Source: Cornus controversa
Taxonomy: Eukaryota; Streptophyta; Magnoliopsida; Cornales; Cornaceae
Direction: 5' to 3'
Length of the DNA stretch: 64,000 bases
Assembly: GCA_026545225.1 (NCBI GenBank)
Contig: CM048847.1
Location: forward strand, 6,014,001 to 6,078,000
The notes under the pieces were generated by a model. It was not told the DNA's origin, ran no database searches, and worked only from the letters and a program-made list of their open reading frames with translations. Of this stretch, positions 24,003 through 34,949 are shown in pieces. Position 1 is the stretch's first letter; every line of letters begins with the position of its first letter. The position numbers and the translations under genes are program-made.

Positions 24003-24678
24003 AAATATATATGTATATGTACATCATGTCACTCATATAGGTAGTAAAAACATACATAATACTTCACATATTTCATGCTTTCCAATGCCCTTCTATGCTA
24101 TAATCAATTTAGCATGCATCTTTACTACTGCACCAAATATATAACCACATATATATACTTACGTATACTCAACTCATGCATAAAAATCATATACGCATGC
24201 AAGGCAACATCTAGCTAAATATATATACAAAATTTAGCATACTTTACGTGGCTCAATCCCTAAACATGCATATAACAATGCGAAAAAGCATTTGAATTTA
24301 ACAATGCTCTAACCCTCCAAGCCCACATATATATATATATATATCTACCCACATATATATGTGTCCTCACATCCCACGTATATATCACATGCCCCTATAC
24401 ACATATATATATAAGCGCCTACATATATATGTATATACACATCACATATGATCAAATTAATAACATATGTAAATTATTCAACGTAAGAAAAGTATTTGTA
24501 AGAGATAGAGGCAAGAATCAACTTGCCTTAGGTCCAGCTTTCGCCAAGTCCGCGCTTGCAAAGCGGTCCTTTTTCCATGTCCGGTCCAGTCCAGTGTCAA
24601 AGCCCACATGACAATCCTTTGAACCATTTCCTTGCCCTTTCTAATTTCCATAATTGGTCCAATTTTATCGGATGTCCC
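24003..24678 (-). repeat. LTR-2 fragment trapped between Cassandra LTRs
   Basis: Reverse complement of LTR-2; it parallels 6095-6780 (TCATGCTTTCCAATGCCC, the AT repeats, AGGCAAGAATCAACTTGCC). No LTR-2 end is present. Confidence 0.8.
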
Positions 24679-24735
24679 CGTAACGTCCCACCCTATCCCG
24701 ACACAATATTGTCCGCTTTTGGTTCCCCCGGACCA

Positions 24736-24804
24736 GAGACTTCCCAGGGGGTCACCCATCCTGGTACTACTCCCAGCTAAGCACGCTTAACTGTGGAGTT
24801 CTGG
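24736..24804 (-). ncRNA. 5S rRNA-derived segment in Cassandra LTR (copy 2)
   Basis: Same boxes as the copy at 25268-25337, in the second complete LTR. Confidence 0.88.
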
Positions 24805-25141
24805 TGGGTTCACAACCATCACGGCTTTAAAACGCGTTGTTTGGGTATCAGAGTGCACACCGCAGCGTAGCAGACCACACCCCCACAATATTGTCCTCTT
24901 TGGGCGCCTGCCAGGACTCGAAACCACGATCTCCTGGCGCCTACCCTCAAGGCTTTGTTCCTGGCTACCAACTTGGCACCAGAACGCGTTGTGTCATAGA
25001 AGGGTGATAATCATACATATAATACTTCCCCATTCCACACCCAGGCGATGTGGGATTGAGCACCCTGTAGCCTGCCAGTGTGGTAGCTCTCCCAGTGTCT
25101 CGCACCCGCCCACATCACACCCGCCCACAAGGGTCATCACA

Positions 25142-25156
25142 ATCCACCCCCCTAGG
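25142..25156 (-). promoter_or_regulatory. Cassandra polypurine tract
   Basis: Minus strand reads CTAGGGGGGTGGAT directly before the LTR start TGTGATGACCC (25141). Confidence 0.75.
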
Positions 25157-25195
25157 AGACCCGACGTCCCCGTCGGCACACTTCCGGCTGGGTCA

Positions 25196-25208
25196 GGCTC
25201 TGATACCA
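25196..25208 (-). promoter_or_regulatory. Cassandra primer-binding site (tRNA-Met)
   Basis: TGGTATCAGAGCC on minus, two bases from the LTR end at 25211. Confidence 0.85.
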
Positions 25209-25267
25209 TTTGTAACGCCCCACCCTATCCCGACACAATATTGTCCGCTTTTGGTTCCCCCGGACCA

Positions 25268-25337
25268 GAGACTTCCTAGGGGGTCACCCATCCTGGTACT
25301 ACTCCCAGCTAAGCACGCTTAACTGTGGAGTTCTGGT
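25268..25337 (-). ncRNA. 5S rRNA-derived segment in Cassandra LTR (copy 3 of 3)
   Basis: Minus strand contains AGTTAAGCGTGCT (box A), GAGTAGTA (intermediate element) and GGATGGGTGACC (box C) in 5S order and spacing, i.e. the internal Pol III promoter of plant 5S genes. The 5' part of 5S is missing, so it is not a 5S gene. Other copies: 24736-24804 and 23914-23982. Confidence 0.9.
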
Positions 25338-26439
25338 GGGTTCACAACCATCACGGCTTTAAAACGCGTTGTTTGGGTATCAGAGTGCACACCGCAGCGT
25401 AGCAGACCACACCCCCACAATATTGTCCTCTTTGGGCGCCTGCCAGGACTCGAAACCACGATCTCCTGGCGCCTACCCTCAAGGCTTTGTTCCTGGCTAC
25501 CAACTTGGCACCAGAACGCGTTGTGTCATAGAAGGGTGATAATCATACATATAATACTTCCCCATTCCACACCCAGGCGATGTGGGATTGAGCACCCTGT
25601 AGCCTGCCAGTGTGGTAGCTCGCCCAGTGTCTCGCACCCGCCCACATCACACCCGCCCACAAGGGTCATCACATAGGCGCTGATGCTCCTCAGGAGCCAA
25701 CTGATGGAACGTAATTTATGCGTGACATGGCTGACACTATGAGAAGAATGGCTAGGGAAGCCAGAGAAGAGGAGGTTCAGGCATTTTCTAGGGTTGCCTT
25801 GAGCCGCCAAATGGTGGTGATAAAGGAATATGTGAAATTTAAGCTGCCTACCTTTGATGGCGCGCGTGATCCACTTGTGGCTAAGGGTGGATTGACCAAA
25901 CTCAGAAACTCATGGTTGCTCTTGCAATCGATGAGGATTTGAAAGTGGGAGTGGCAGTGCTTCACTTACAAGGAGAAGCGGATCGGTGGTGGCAATTCAT
26001 AGGGAACGTCCACAACATCGAGACCATGGACTGGGAAACCTTTAAGGAGTTATTTTTTGATAAATTCTTTCCGACTTCGGTGAGAGAAAGAATGAGGCAA
26101 GAGTTCATAGACTTAGTCCAAGGGGACTTGGATGTGATGGGGTACGAGACCAGATTCACATCGTTGGCTCGTTTTGCCCCGGAGATGGTAATGAATGAGG
26201 AGTTAAAAGTGAAAAGATTCATGAAAGGACTCAAAACCTCTATCAGAAAGAGGGTATCCATTTTAGGTCTTAGGGCCTACAATGAAGTAGTTCAGAGGGC
26301 CTTAGTGGCTGAAGAAGACGATAGAGACACCCAAAGGAAATGGGACTCTAAACAGCAAGTGAAGAGTGTGGGGGCATCTTCGTGTAGTGAGGGAAGGAAG
26401 AGGAACAGGGAGGGCAGGTCAGGGTTTCAAGGGCACTAG

Positions 26440-26963
26440 CAAGTTCGCTCGACAACTTCATTGACCTTGCCGAATGTGTCTTTGCGACCATCTCTGGTGT
26501 GCTACAATTGCCACCAGATGGGCCATTTTAGTAGGGAATGCCCATAGGGACATGCAGTGGCATCAGTGCCAGTTGGGGCAGTGAAAGAAGTGGTGTGCTT
26601 CTATTGCAAGTAATCGGGACACGTTAGGGCTAACTACCCTTAGAGGCAGGGGACGCAGAGTGGTGCAGGGTCTCAGCAGAGGGCTGGGCAAACAACTGCA
26701 GTTCAGTCTGGCTTTAGGGCATTACCACCACCCCAACCAGCACAGTCAGTTTGGGGATTGCGGGTAACGAGGGGTCCCACGCCTACTTCTAGTCGGCACT
26801 CAGGGTTACAGGGGACTGGTCAGTAGTCACGGGGCCGTGTGTTCACACTTGCTCTGGTAGAGCACGTACCTGGACTATCAGTGGTTAGAGGTATTTTCTT
26901 GGTTTCTAGCTCGTGGGCTAGGGTGTTGATAGATTCAGGTGCATCATATTCATTCATATCTGT
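26440..26963 (+). pseudogene. gag-pol: Gag zinc knuckle and start of protease, degenerate
   Basis: CYNCHQMGHFSREC (26500-26541) is a perfect CX2CX4HX4C knuckle followed by a TAG stop. A second, damaged knuckle (CFYC then stop then SGHVRANYP) lies near 26599-26640. The aspartic protease motif LIDSGAS (26926-26946) continues YSFIS and is cut at 26964 by LTR-1A sequence. It is the downstream continuation of the gag at 23827-26439. Confidence 0.85.
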
Positions 26964-28228
26964 TGTAGAGACCGTGCCCAATTTTGGCCGATTTTTCAAA
27001 TTTTGTCATTTATTGATTTAAATGCATTTTAAATGATATTTAACATGTTTTGAATGCGGGGAACATGTTTAGAGGGTTGGAATAGGGTTTTGGGAAGTTT
27101 TGGAAACTTTTGGCAAAATTTGACTTTTTTGAGTTTGGTCAACCTAGGGGCGCGGGCCTTGTGGGCCCAAAAATTTTCTAAGTGTCGGAATGACTTCAAA
27201 ATTTGAGGATAGATTAAATAAAATATTTTACGTGCAACAGAGTTGATTTCGTGTCAATCTGAGTTACAAAACTCCAAAAATGAGCCCGAGAAGGTTTTGC
27301 AAAAAGGTGATGGCAAACTAGTAATTAAAAGGAGGTCACTTAGCTATAAATACCAAGAGAGATCAGCTCTTCTCTCATTTTTCATCCCACCAGCCGAGAG
27401 AGAGAGATATAGACATATATACATACAAGCTTCATCTCCTCCTCTTCTTCACTAGATTTGAGGGCCTTAGAGTGGGATTTTGATTTCACCGAAGAAGGAA
27501 GAAATGATCTTCGCATTGAGGGCTCGAGATTGATCGGTTCAAAAATCATTTCGAAGGAAGTTGGGTTTTGAGAGATTGGGGGAAGTCAATTGGAAGCTCT
27601 TCCAATTTGAGGTAGGGGTGCTAGACTCACTTCTACTTTGATCTTGTGGTCCCTTTCTAAATATCATAAGAGATAGGTTCTAATTTCTTGAACCTAGGTC
27701 TATGTATATATGTATATGTATACCATGGTGATTTTTGCATGTATAAGTGTCCAACATGTTAGTTAGGGCTTATGAATGGTATGTATGTGCAAATGTGACT
27801 ATAATGCTTTTGGTGAAAAAAATGTGTTTGTTTGATGAAAACATGAAAAATATGATTTTCTAGCAAAATCCATGAGCATAGTGATTTTCATGATGTGAGT
27901 GTGATAGCATTGTGACAATCTTGAGTTGGAAGGAAAATGCATTGATTTGATGAAAAATGCATGCATTGTGTGACTATGTGCATTGGTGTGATTATATGCA
28001 CTATATGATGATTTTGGGGCATGAGTGTGAAATTAAGATAAGGGGAAGGCCCCTAGGGTGAAAGACCAAAAACTTGGCCAAGAGGAGGTGCTCCCTTCGG
28101 ATTAGTAAACCGATAAAGCACAAGCAGAGTTTGGGTGCCGAAGAGACCCTTACTATTGGAGTGATGAGAAAGCCCCCTTTGAAGTGATTTAGTGTGAGTT
28201 ATATATATAAGTTGTGACTTGTCCAATT

Positions 28229-28268
<40 letters not shown>

Positions 28269-29209
28269 GTATTTGCACTTTATGCAAAGCATCATGCATG
28301 ATTTGAAAAATGTGGATGTTTAGGTAAAAATGCATGAGCATGTTCATTCATGCATGACTTACGGGTTAGAGTGGGGATGGGTGGATCATTTCTACTGAGC
28401 CATTGAGATGCTCACCCCTTTATACAAAACATTTTCAGATAAGGCAGCAATGGAAGACGAAGCATGATTAGCTCTATGGATATGTTGAGCTTATTTTTGG
28501 ACTTTTGCTCTTTTGAGATGTAGATAAATGTCCATGCCGACTTGTGGCATGTAGACAATGGTTGTGGTGTTGCCTTTACATTTGTATCTTCTTATGTATG
28601 TGAAATCCAAATGTAAGAGCCACACTTGTAGGAAAGTGATTTTTGAGAAATGTATGTATAATGGCTTCCTTCAATTGAGACTTGTTGAATGTGTGCAAAA
28701 AGGGCCATTTGAATTCTTATATGTATGGTTCCATGGACGGTGTATGGATTTGGAATTTAAATGGATGAATGTATTCTTTTGTCTCTTGTATTTTAATTTC
28801 GTGGATATGAATGTTTAGAGTTGTGGATTTATGTTGGAATCATGGTTGTAGGATCTCAAGGTACAAGTCAGATTGTATGGTTGGGTTAATGAAGATCACC
28901 TTTGAATAAAATGAGGATGGGTTGGGTCACTTGAATTTTTTGTGCATTGTGAACTTAGAATGAGTTTTCTATGATTATGCAAGATTTGAGATTCAAATGC
29001 ATAGGTTGATGTGTGAGTATGATTTTATATCAATGGTAGATGAATTATATGAGATATGAATGATCTAAGGTGGTTTGGTTGAGATTTGGGTTCAATTTGA
29101 TCTTATATAGGTGTTTGGGAGAATCTGGGCAGTGCATTTCGATTAATCGAGATGCCCATTTCGATTAATCGAGATGCCTATCTCGATTGATTGAAATGGT
29201 TGCGAGATT
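26964..29209 (+). repeat. LTR-1A, 3'-truncated, replacing protease-to-RT region
   Basis: Starts TGTAGAGACCG like the solo LTR at 41527 and matches it closely (TATAAATA at 27345-27352, the 28040-28160 block, (TA)n at 28232-28262). It stops in the palindrome array about 530 bp short of the LTR end. The join to RNase H sequence lies in GCGAGATT (29202-29209), shared by both sides. ORFs inside are by-products. Confidence 0.85.
27345..27352 (+). promoter_or_regulatory. TATA box of LTR-1A
   Basis: TATAAATA followed within 40 bp by a CT-rich GATCAGCTCTTCTCTC stretch; the same arrangement is at 41909-41916. Position and sequence suit the LTR Pol II promoter. Confidence 0.6.
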
Positions 29210-30102
29210 GACTAGTGCTCCAATATTGATTATGCCCGAGCGCGCTTTGGGTTATTTCATCTACTGTGATGCTTTACAGGATGGTTTGGGATGTGTGTTG
29301 ATGCAGATCGAGAGGGTTGTTGCATATGGTTCCCGGCAGTTGAAGATCCATCAGCAGAATTACCTGACTCATGACTTGGAGTTGGTGGCGGTAACTTTTG
29401 CTTTGAAAATGTGGAGGCATTATCTCTATGGAGAGAAGTTTGAGGTTTTCTCCATTCATAAGAGTTTGAAGTACCTTTTACACAAAATGACTTGAATATG
29501 AGATAGAGGAGATAGGTTGAATACATGGAAGACTACAACTTTGATCTTCAGTATCACCCGGGGACGGCTAATGTGGTTGCTGATGCATTGAGCAGGAAAT
29601 CACATGGCACTTTGGTTAGCATTTCCATTCGTGAATGGAAGATGATGGAAGACATCTCAGAAATGGGATTGTGTTTCAGTGAGAGTGATAGACATGCTAC
29701 TTTTTTCTCACTCATAGCGCAACCAACTCTAGTGAGTAGGGTGGTTGAGGAATAGATGCATGATACAGAGTTAGAGAGCATTCGCACTCGGATTACGGGT
29801 GGTGAAGTAGTAGAGGATTGGGTCATCCATTCAGATGGTGGTATGAGGTTCAAAGGCAGAATGGATGTTCCATTGGCTTGCAGGGATGAGGTCCTGAGGG
29901 AGTTTCATAGCTCCAGACTTGTAATACATCCTGGTGGTACCAAGATGTACCACAACCTTCGTAGACAGTATTGGTGGAGGGGCATAGAAAAGGACGTCGC
30001 ACGATTTGTGGCAAGGTGCCTCACTTGTCAACAAGTGAAGGTCGAGCATCAGAGACCGGTTGGTTTGTTACAGCTTTTACCGGTAGCTATGTCAAAGTGG
30101 GA
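29203..30102 (+). pseudogene. pol: Ty3/gypsy RNase H and integrase N-terminus, broken
   Basis: 29206-29493 reads [54 protein letters not shown], an RNase H domain with the first Asp and Glu kept. The usual TDHKSL is SIHKSL here, so a catalytic Asp is gone. A frameshift/stop follows (29494), then DYNFDLQYHPGTANVVADALSRK (29529-29597). After a TAG at 29753 the integrase zinc-binding region continues: IHPGGTKMYHNLRRQYWW...CLTCQQVK...HQRP. It ends near 30100 at SKWEE, where 3' LTR sequence begins. The integrase catalytic core and chromodomain region are deleted. Confidence 0.9.
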
Positions 30103-32252
30103 AGAGCTATGGGTGTGTATTTCATGTTTTAGAGATGTAAGAGGGGTGGGATAAGGTATTTTTATTCTTCTCTTGAGTCTCTTGTATGCAATAGTAGTGT
30201 ATCTCCTAGTATGCATGATGTGAGGGACAAATGCATGAAAATGTGAGAGAATGAGAGCATATATGCTTATGTGCTTAATGTGGTGTACATGTGTGATTAT
30301 GTGCATGTGAGACATATATGTGCTATATCTTGTAAGTGAGTTAAATGCATACTATCTTTGTATGGAAAATGTGTACATTGGTGAAGCATGACTAAGATGT
30401 GCTTAGGTGAAGTTTTGTGAGCATATGTGGATTGTATGCTATGTTCTACATGTATAGGTAAATATATATGTGGTGTTGTTGAGATGAAATGCATGCTATG
30501 TGTTTATTCAATTAGCATGCGTACTGTGAAGCATGAATTTCAAGTGCTTGATTCATATATGTCTAAAATGCATGTATAGGGCCGTTGTGAGAATGACGGG
30601 GATGTATTGAAGGGTAACATTTTCACCTTGGAGTATGTGATGACTCGATGAAAATCTTAAAATGATTCAACCACCTTGGAGCATTTGATGACTCAGTGAT
30701 GAATTTCAAAATTATATACTCACCTTGGAGTATGTGAGGACTCGATGATAGACAATCTAATTACCTTGGAGTATGCGATTACTCGGTGATAAATTACTTA
30801 ACCACCTTGGAGTATGTGATGACTCGGTGATAAATTCCAAAACCAACTAATCACCTTGGAGTATGTGAGGACTCGGTGACGGTGTTGGAATTATGTGGGG
30901 AAAATGTGTCGGTCACATGGTTGGTCAAGAACCATGTTAGGATATCGGGTTGAGTCCGAGTGAGAGAGAGAGAGAGACATGTGGATGAAGTTGCTCTCAT
31001 TTGATTTATGAAGCATGATATGTGTTTATTGCATTCCTATAAATATATGCATTGTTGTGAATGGACATGATGTGTGTTGAATGATATGTGACAATGTTGT
31101 GACATGCATTGATGTATGTCGTGTCGGGTCGGCACTTAGGTGGGTTGGGATATCTCTACTGAGCTACAGTGGACAAATGTAACTTTGATATAAGTAATGG
31201 ATTATAAACTTGTTGGGTGTGAAAAGACAACGATTTAGTTTATGTAATGCCCATGGTGGCACTTAGTTTATTTAATTATGTTTTTATTGTGAATGGATTA
31301 TGGTCGTGTAAGATAATGATTCATTTCGGTGTATGATTCATTTATAAATGCGATCTTGAGTGTGAGATTGATGTTGGAACCTTTCATTTATGTTATAAAC
31401 CATGTATGAGGGGACCTAGGATGATAGAATGTTGATTGGGCTTCATATGTACCATGTATAGGGTTATTGGAACTCCTGGGAGGTGCATTTCGATCGTGCA
31501 AAATGTCTATTTCGCACAATCGAAACCCCCATTTTGATTGTGCGAATGGGTGTTGATTTATGATAATTTTTAGGGTCCAGACAGGGGCAATTTCGCACAA
31601 TCGAAACCCCCATTTCGATCATGCAAAATATTGTAGGTTCAAGGTCCCGAGAGGGTGAAATCTTCGCACAATCGACATTTTTTTCGCACAATCGGGATGT
31701 CAGTTTCGCACAATCGAAATCCCATTTTCGCACAATTGAAATTACTATTCACAACATTTTTCAAAACTTCATTTCGACGTAATTTCTTCGTTCTAGATCG
31801 GAATTGAGTGTGATTTTTTTTTTGAAATTGAGTATTTTTGGATCCTCTATCCAATGGTGTAGGTCTCACTTTCATATTCCAAACACAGTGAGTTTTGAGG
31901 TTGAAAGTGAGTGATTCTCAAAGGTGTGGGCAAGTAAATTTCCACTAAGGTGTGTGATTTGATATAGGACCCATAGGGATTGGTTAAGATGGAGTTGTGT
32001 GCATTTGTATGCAAGAATTGAGTTTAGCTTCCATGGTGAATGAGGGTAATGAGGTTCTACTAGGCTAAATAGACAGTTTAACCTCCGATTCTCTGAGAGT
32101 TAGAAATCGGGGTGTTATAGCATGGTATCAAACCTTGATACTAATGCATGAGTGTAATTGAGATCGTTCACGGGGTTGAGTGAACAGGTTCACACTCGGG
32201 ATTCGGGGTCGGTCCGGGGGAGTCCTGGCGGTCTGGGTTCTGGGGCGTGACA
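30103..32252 (+). repeat. 3' LTR (LTR-1B), first ~680 bp deleted
   Basis: Matches the 5' LTR from about 17096 onward with about 3% mismatch in the part checked, ends ...GGGGCGTGACA, then target duplication ATCAC. The join to integrase at about 30099-30112 lies in shared GTGGGAAGAGCT-like sequence, suggesting a microhomology deletion that removed the rest of pol, the polypurine tract and the LTR promoter end. Contains arrays at 30620-30885 and 31486-31742. Confidence 0.88.
31486..31742 (+). repeat. Palindrome array, TTTCGCACAATCGAAA type (3' LTR)
   Basis: Same units and spacers as 18656-18910, e.g. TTTCGCACAATCGAAA near 31592 and 31705. Confidence 0.9.
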
Positions 32253-34474
32253 ATCACTATCTCTTCAACTAGAACTATCGGTTGCCAAACTAACTATCCT
32301 CATCAACACCTGCAAGAATCTAGGGGGAGGGGGGGCAGTGAAGTCAAAGCCCAACAAGGTATGCTGAATATACTAGCACTTCTGTAATAAGTCAATTCCT
32401 ACATATTCTCAAAATATATAAGCTTGTGCATCTCGATAAAAATCATGCTCCAAGCATTATACAGAAATCACTAACTCATATTGCCATTTCCGCACATAAT
32501 TACCCACAACTCAGCAGCCATGCATGAAATGTACTTGAAATCTCCCAATATCTACATGCAATGAATTTTTAACTCAAAACAATGAAGTTTTGAAATCATG
32601 TGTGATGTCTCACATTTTAATATATGGTAATTAGGTGAAATCACAATTCACAAGTAAAGAAGTTTATAAGGAATTCACATTTAACATATGAACTTACAGC
32701 TCAAGATTTTTGCAACTCTCATCAACAACATAACATAATCAAGTTGATGCATATCATCCTCAATTGAACACAATTTATCGAATTGCATTCGTAAACCATC
32801 ATCATTCATACACGTATACAATTTCTAACTAGACATATGCAACGACATTCATTCATAGATCATAGTGCAAAACGAACATTAAATTATCATGCTTTCACAT
32901 CCAACATATATTTATATAAACATAAATATTTACCTCACACATATATGGATTCAACATACCAATAATCATCAATAATCACATTTATATGTATACCGCACAT
33001 GTGAAATAACATAAAATTACGTAAATTACCAACATAATAACATATGTACGTAGGAGATAGAGGCAAGAACTTGCCTCGGGTTTATTATCCGGAAACATTG
33101 TATGTTGCCTTCCGAAATTCAAGTCCATAGAAAGCCCAAATTTAAGACTTAAGTATCAAGCCCACTGTTATAGTCCAAACCCAACTCATTTTTGCTAAGT
33201 TCAAGTTTTGGGACAGTCCACATTCTAAGCCCAAACAAAAGTCCACTATTCGTCTCAACCCATTTTGAATATAAACATTATGCCCAATTACTAATTCAAG
33301 ACCGAAACTATACACCTTTATCCCAACCTTATATCAATATAGTCCATGTCATATTCAATCATAACTAAATCCAATCCATGGTAGCCCACTGCCATAGCTA
33401 GAACTAAACAATGAACACCTCAATCCATATTACTACACTCACTGTGAATTCACTTGGCCCAAGTCCAGGCTTCAGCCAAGTTTGATGTTTATGGAGGATT
33501 AACCAAAGCTCATCACAAACCCACCCAAATTGTAGGCAACTACTTCTACCCCGAAGCATTAGCAACAAAGCAAACAAACCACCATCTTTGGCCCCAACCA
33601 AAACAAAGGAAACCCAATTCCGAAGCCATCATCATAACCAAAACAGCCATCAATGTCCAGCAACCAAACAGGCCAAAACCTAACCTCCATAGCCACACTT
33701 GAGACCATCCAAATAGGGCATTTCTGGCCACGACACAACCAAATCAAACAACCATAATAGGCTGACAAAACAGCCATGAAAACCCAGCTCTACCGCTAAA
33801 AAACCACCACTAGCCTTTTACTCCAATCATCGTCTCCAACTACAAACCAAGACCACCATAGTCAATACCCACTGTCGGACATCACCACCGCCACAATAGC
33901 CACGACCGTGAGCTCCACCACACACCACCGTCACCTGCTGAACCAGCCACGAGGTCACCATCTGAAATCTAGTCATGAAACCCAGTCAAGCTCAACCCAA
34001 AACCATCGTGGTAGCCGTCTCTGGCCAACCTCAGCCTAACCAAACACGGCTCAGTTGTGTATCCACCACCGAACCCACATAGAAGGACTCAACCGAGAGA
34101 GCCAACCCCAACCATCACCATGATCGGACCACCAACATAGACCAACACACCAAAACTCATCGCAAACCAACCGAGTTCACCATTCCTCACATAGTTCATA
34201 CACCCACTGTCGTGGCTGCCTTTAAGCCCACCTCCGGTCACCACATTCTGCTAGAGCACCCATTGAAGCCTAGCCAAGCCTCTCTCTCTACTTCTCTCAT
34301 GGTTTCCCTTTCTCTTTGTACTGGTTCCCTTTATCTCTTCCCTTTTTCTCTTTTCTTTCTTTTCTCTTTTCTCCTCTAATTATCAGCCGACCACACGGTC
34401 TCTCTTCTTATTCTCTTTTATTCTTTTCCTTTACACCACATGATACAATACTTACTCCCAGCCATATGTTATAT

Positions 34475-34508
<34 letters not shown>

Positions 34509-34821
34509 ATGCTATACAATACATGTATCCCCATGTATTTTATTCCACATATATCCATTATATACGCATAATGTATGTATATACACACTCTCCCATATAT
34601 AAAAAATTACATATATGTACCCCTTATATTTCTAATTAATATAAATATATCCAATATATATATATATACATATGTATATATCGATTTACAGATACATATA
34701 GAGAAAGATGAAGAAAGTATTTGTATGTGTGATTATTATATGGATGGAGGATGCATTTATATATATATGGAGATCACACATACAAATACTTTCTCCATCT
34801 CTCTATATATATCTATAAATC

Positions 34822-34864
<43 letters not shown>

Positions 34865-34931
34865 TCATTTCCTTTCAAAATTTATTAATTCGGAGAAAGA
34901 AAATCAATCCAAAAATAATTTGGGCATTACA

Positions 34932-34949
34932 ATCTCCCCTCCTTCAAGG
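34932..34949 (-). promoter_or_regulatory. Polypurine tract of LTR-5 element
   Basis: Minus strand CTTGAAGGAGGGGAGAT directly before TGTAATGCCC; a GAGGACAAAATTCC stretch precedes it, as in many chromovirus-type elements. Confidence 0.75.

Larger units (their letters stand above)
23857..25673 (-). mobile_element. Cassandra TRIM element, rearranged, with a third partial LTR
   Basis: Perfect duplication TAGGC at 23852-23856 and 25674-25678. Minus-strand order: LTR (25211-25673, 463 bp), primer site (25196-25208), 69-bp interior, purine tract, second LTR (24679-25141), then 676 bp of LTR-2-like DNA (24003-24678), then the end of a third LTR (23857-24002). LTRs run TGTGATGACCC...GGGGCGTTACA and carry 5S rRNA-derived sequence, the hallmark of Cassandra. 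No coding capacity, as in all TRIMs. The extra LTR and foreign piece point to recombination between Cassandra copies. Confidence 0.9.
23827..26439 (+). pseudogene. gag: Ty3/gypsy Gag, disrupted by Cassandra, stop and frameshift
   Basis: ATG at 23827 gives MPPRRAQDIG, then the Cassandra insert (23857-25673, duplication TAGGC). Gag resumes at 25674. A TAA replaces the Gln codon found in the minus-strand paralogue (ahead of the ATG at 25718). A one-base deletion near 25885 shifts frame after DPLVA. From 25912 the frame is open to 26437: MVALAIDEDLKVG, LQGEADRWW and the rest of the Retrotrans_gag core, then RKRNREGRS. It cannot make a full-length protein without repair of each lesion. Confidence 0.9.
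16419..32252 (+). mobile_element. Ty3/gypsy element (LTR-1B), 15.8 kb with nested insertions
   Basis: The 5-bp duplication ATCAC flanks it (16414-16418 and 32253-32257), and the empty site is visible in the other LTR-5 copy near 57325. Order: 5' LTR 16419-23568, primer site 23572, gag from 23827, zinc knuckle and protease start to 26963, RNase H and integrase start 29203-30102, 3' LTR remnant 30103-32252. It is dead: the LTR-2, Cassandra and LTR-1A insertions, a missing reverse transcriptase, stops and frameshifts. In about 258 bp compared by eye (from 17096 and 30103) the two LTRs differ at eight positions, so it is clearly older than the Athila-like element. Confidence 0.9.
16195..34931 (-). 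repeat. LTR-5, 3' copy, interrupted
   Basis: Pieces 16195-16418 and 32258-34931 join seamlessly once 16419-32257 is removed: the uninterrupted paralogue at about 57315-57345 reads across the join. It ends TGTCACGCCC on the left (LTR 3' end) and ...GGGCATTACA on the right (LTR 5' end). 32258-34931 contains a plant-AT-rich part, a proline/threonine-rich-looking but uncoding part (33400-34300), a pyrimidine tract near 34320-34440 and (TA)n at about 34481-34506 and 34830-34861. No gene seen. Confidence 0.8.

Noticed and set aside
23914..25337. 5S rRNA genes
   Set aside because: Only the internal promoter half of 5S is present, inside TG...CA-bounded LTRs with primer site and purine tract; this is Cassandra.
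28558..28818. 86-residue ORF also present at 43156-43380
   Set aside because: Shared because both are LTR-1A copies; length and sequence differ by substitutions with no protein signature.
33454..33777. Short ORFs in the LTR-5 3' LTR
   Set aside because: The homologous part of the other LTR (58600-58900) has different frames and stops.
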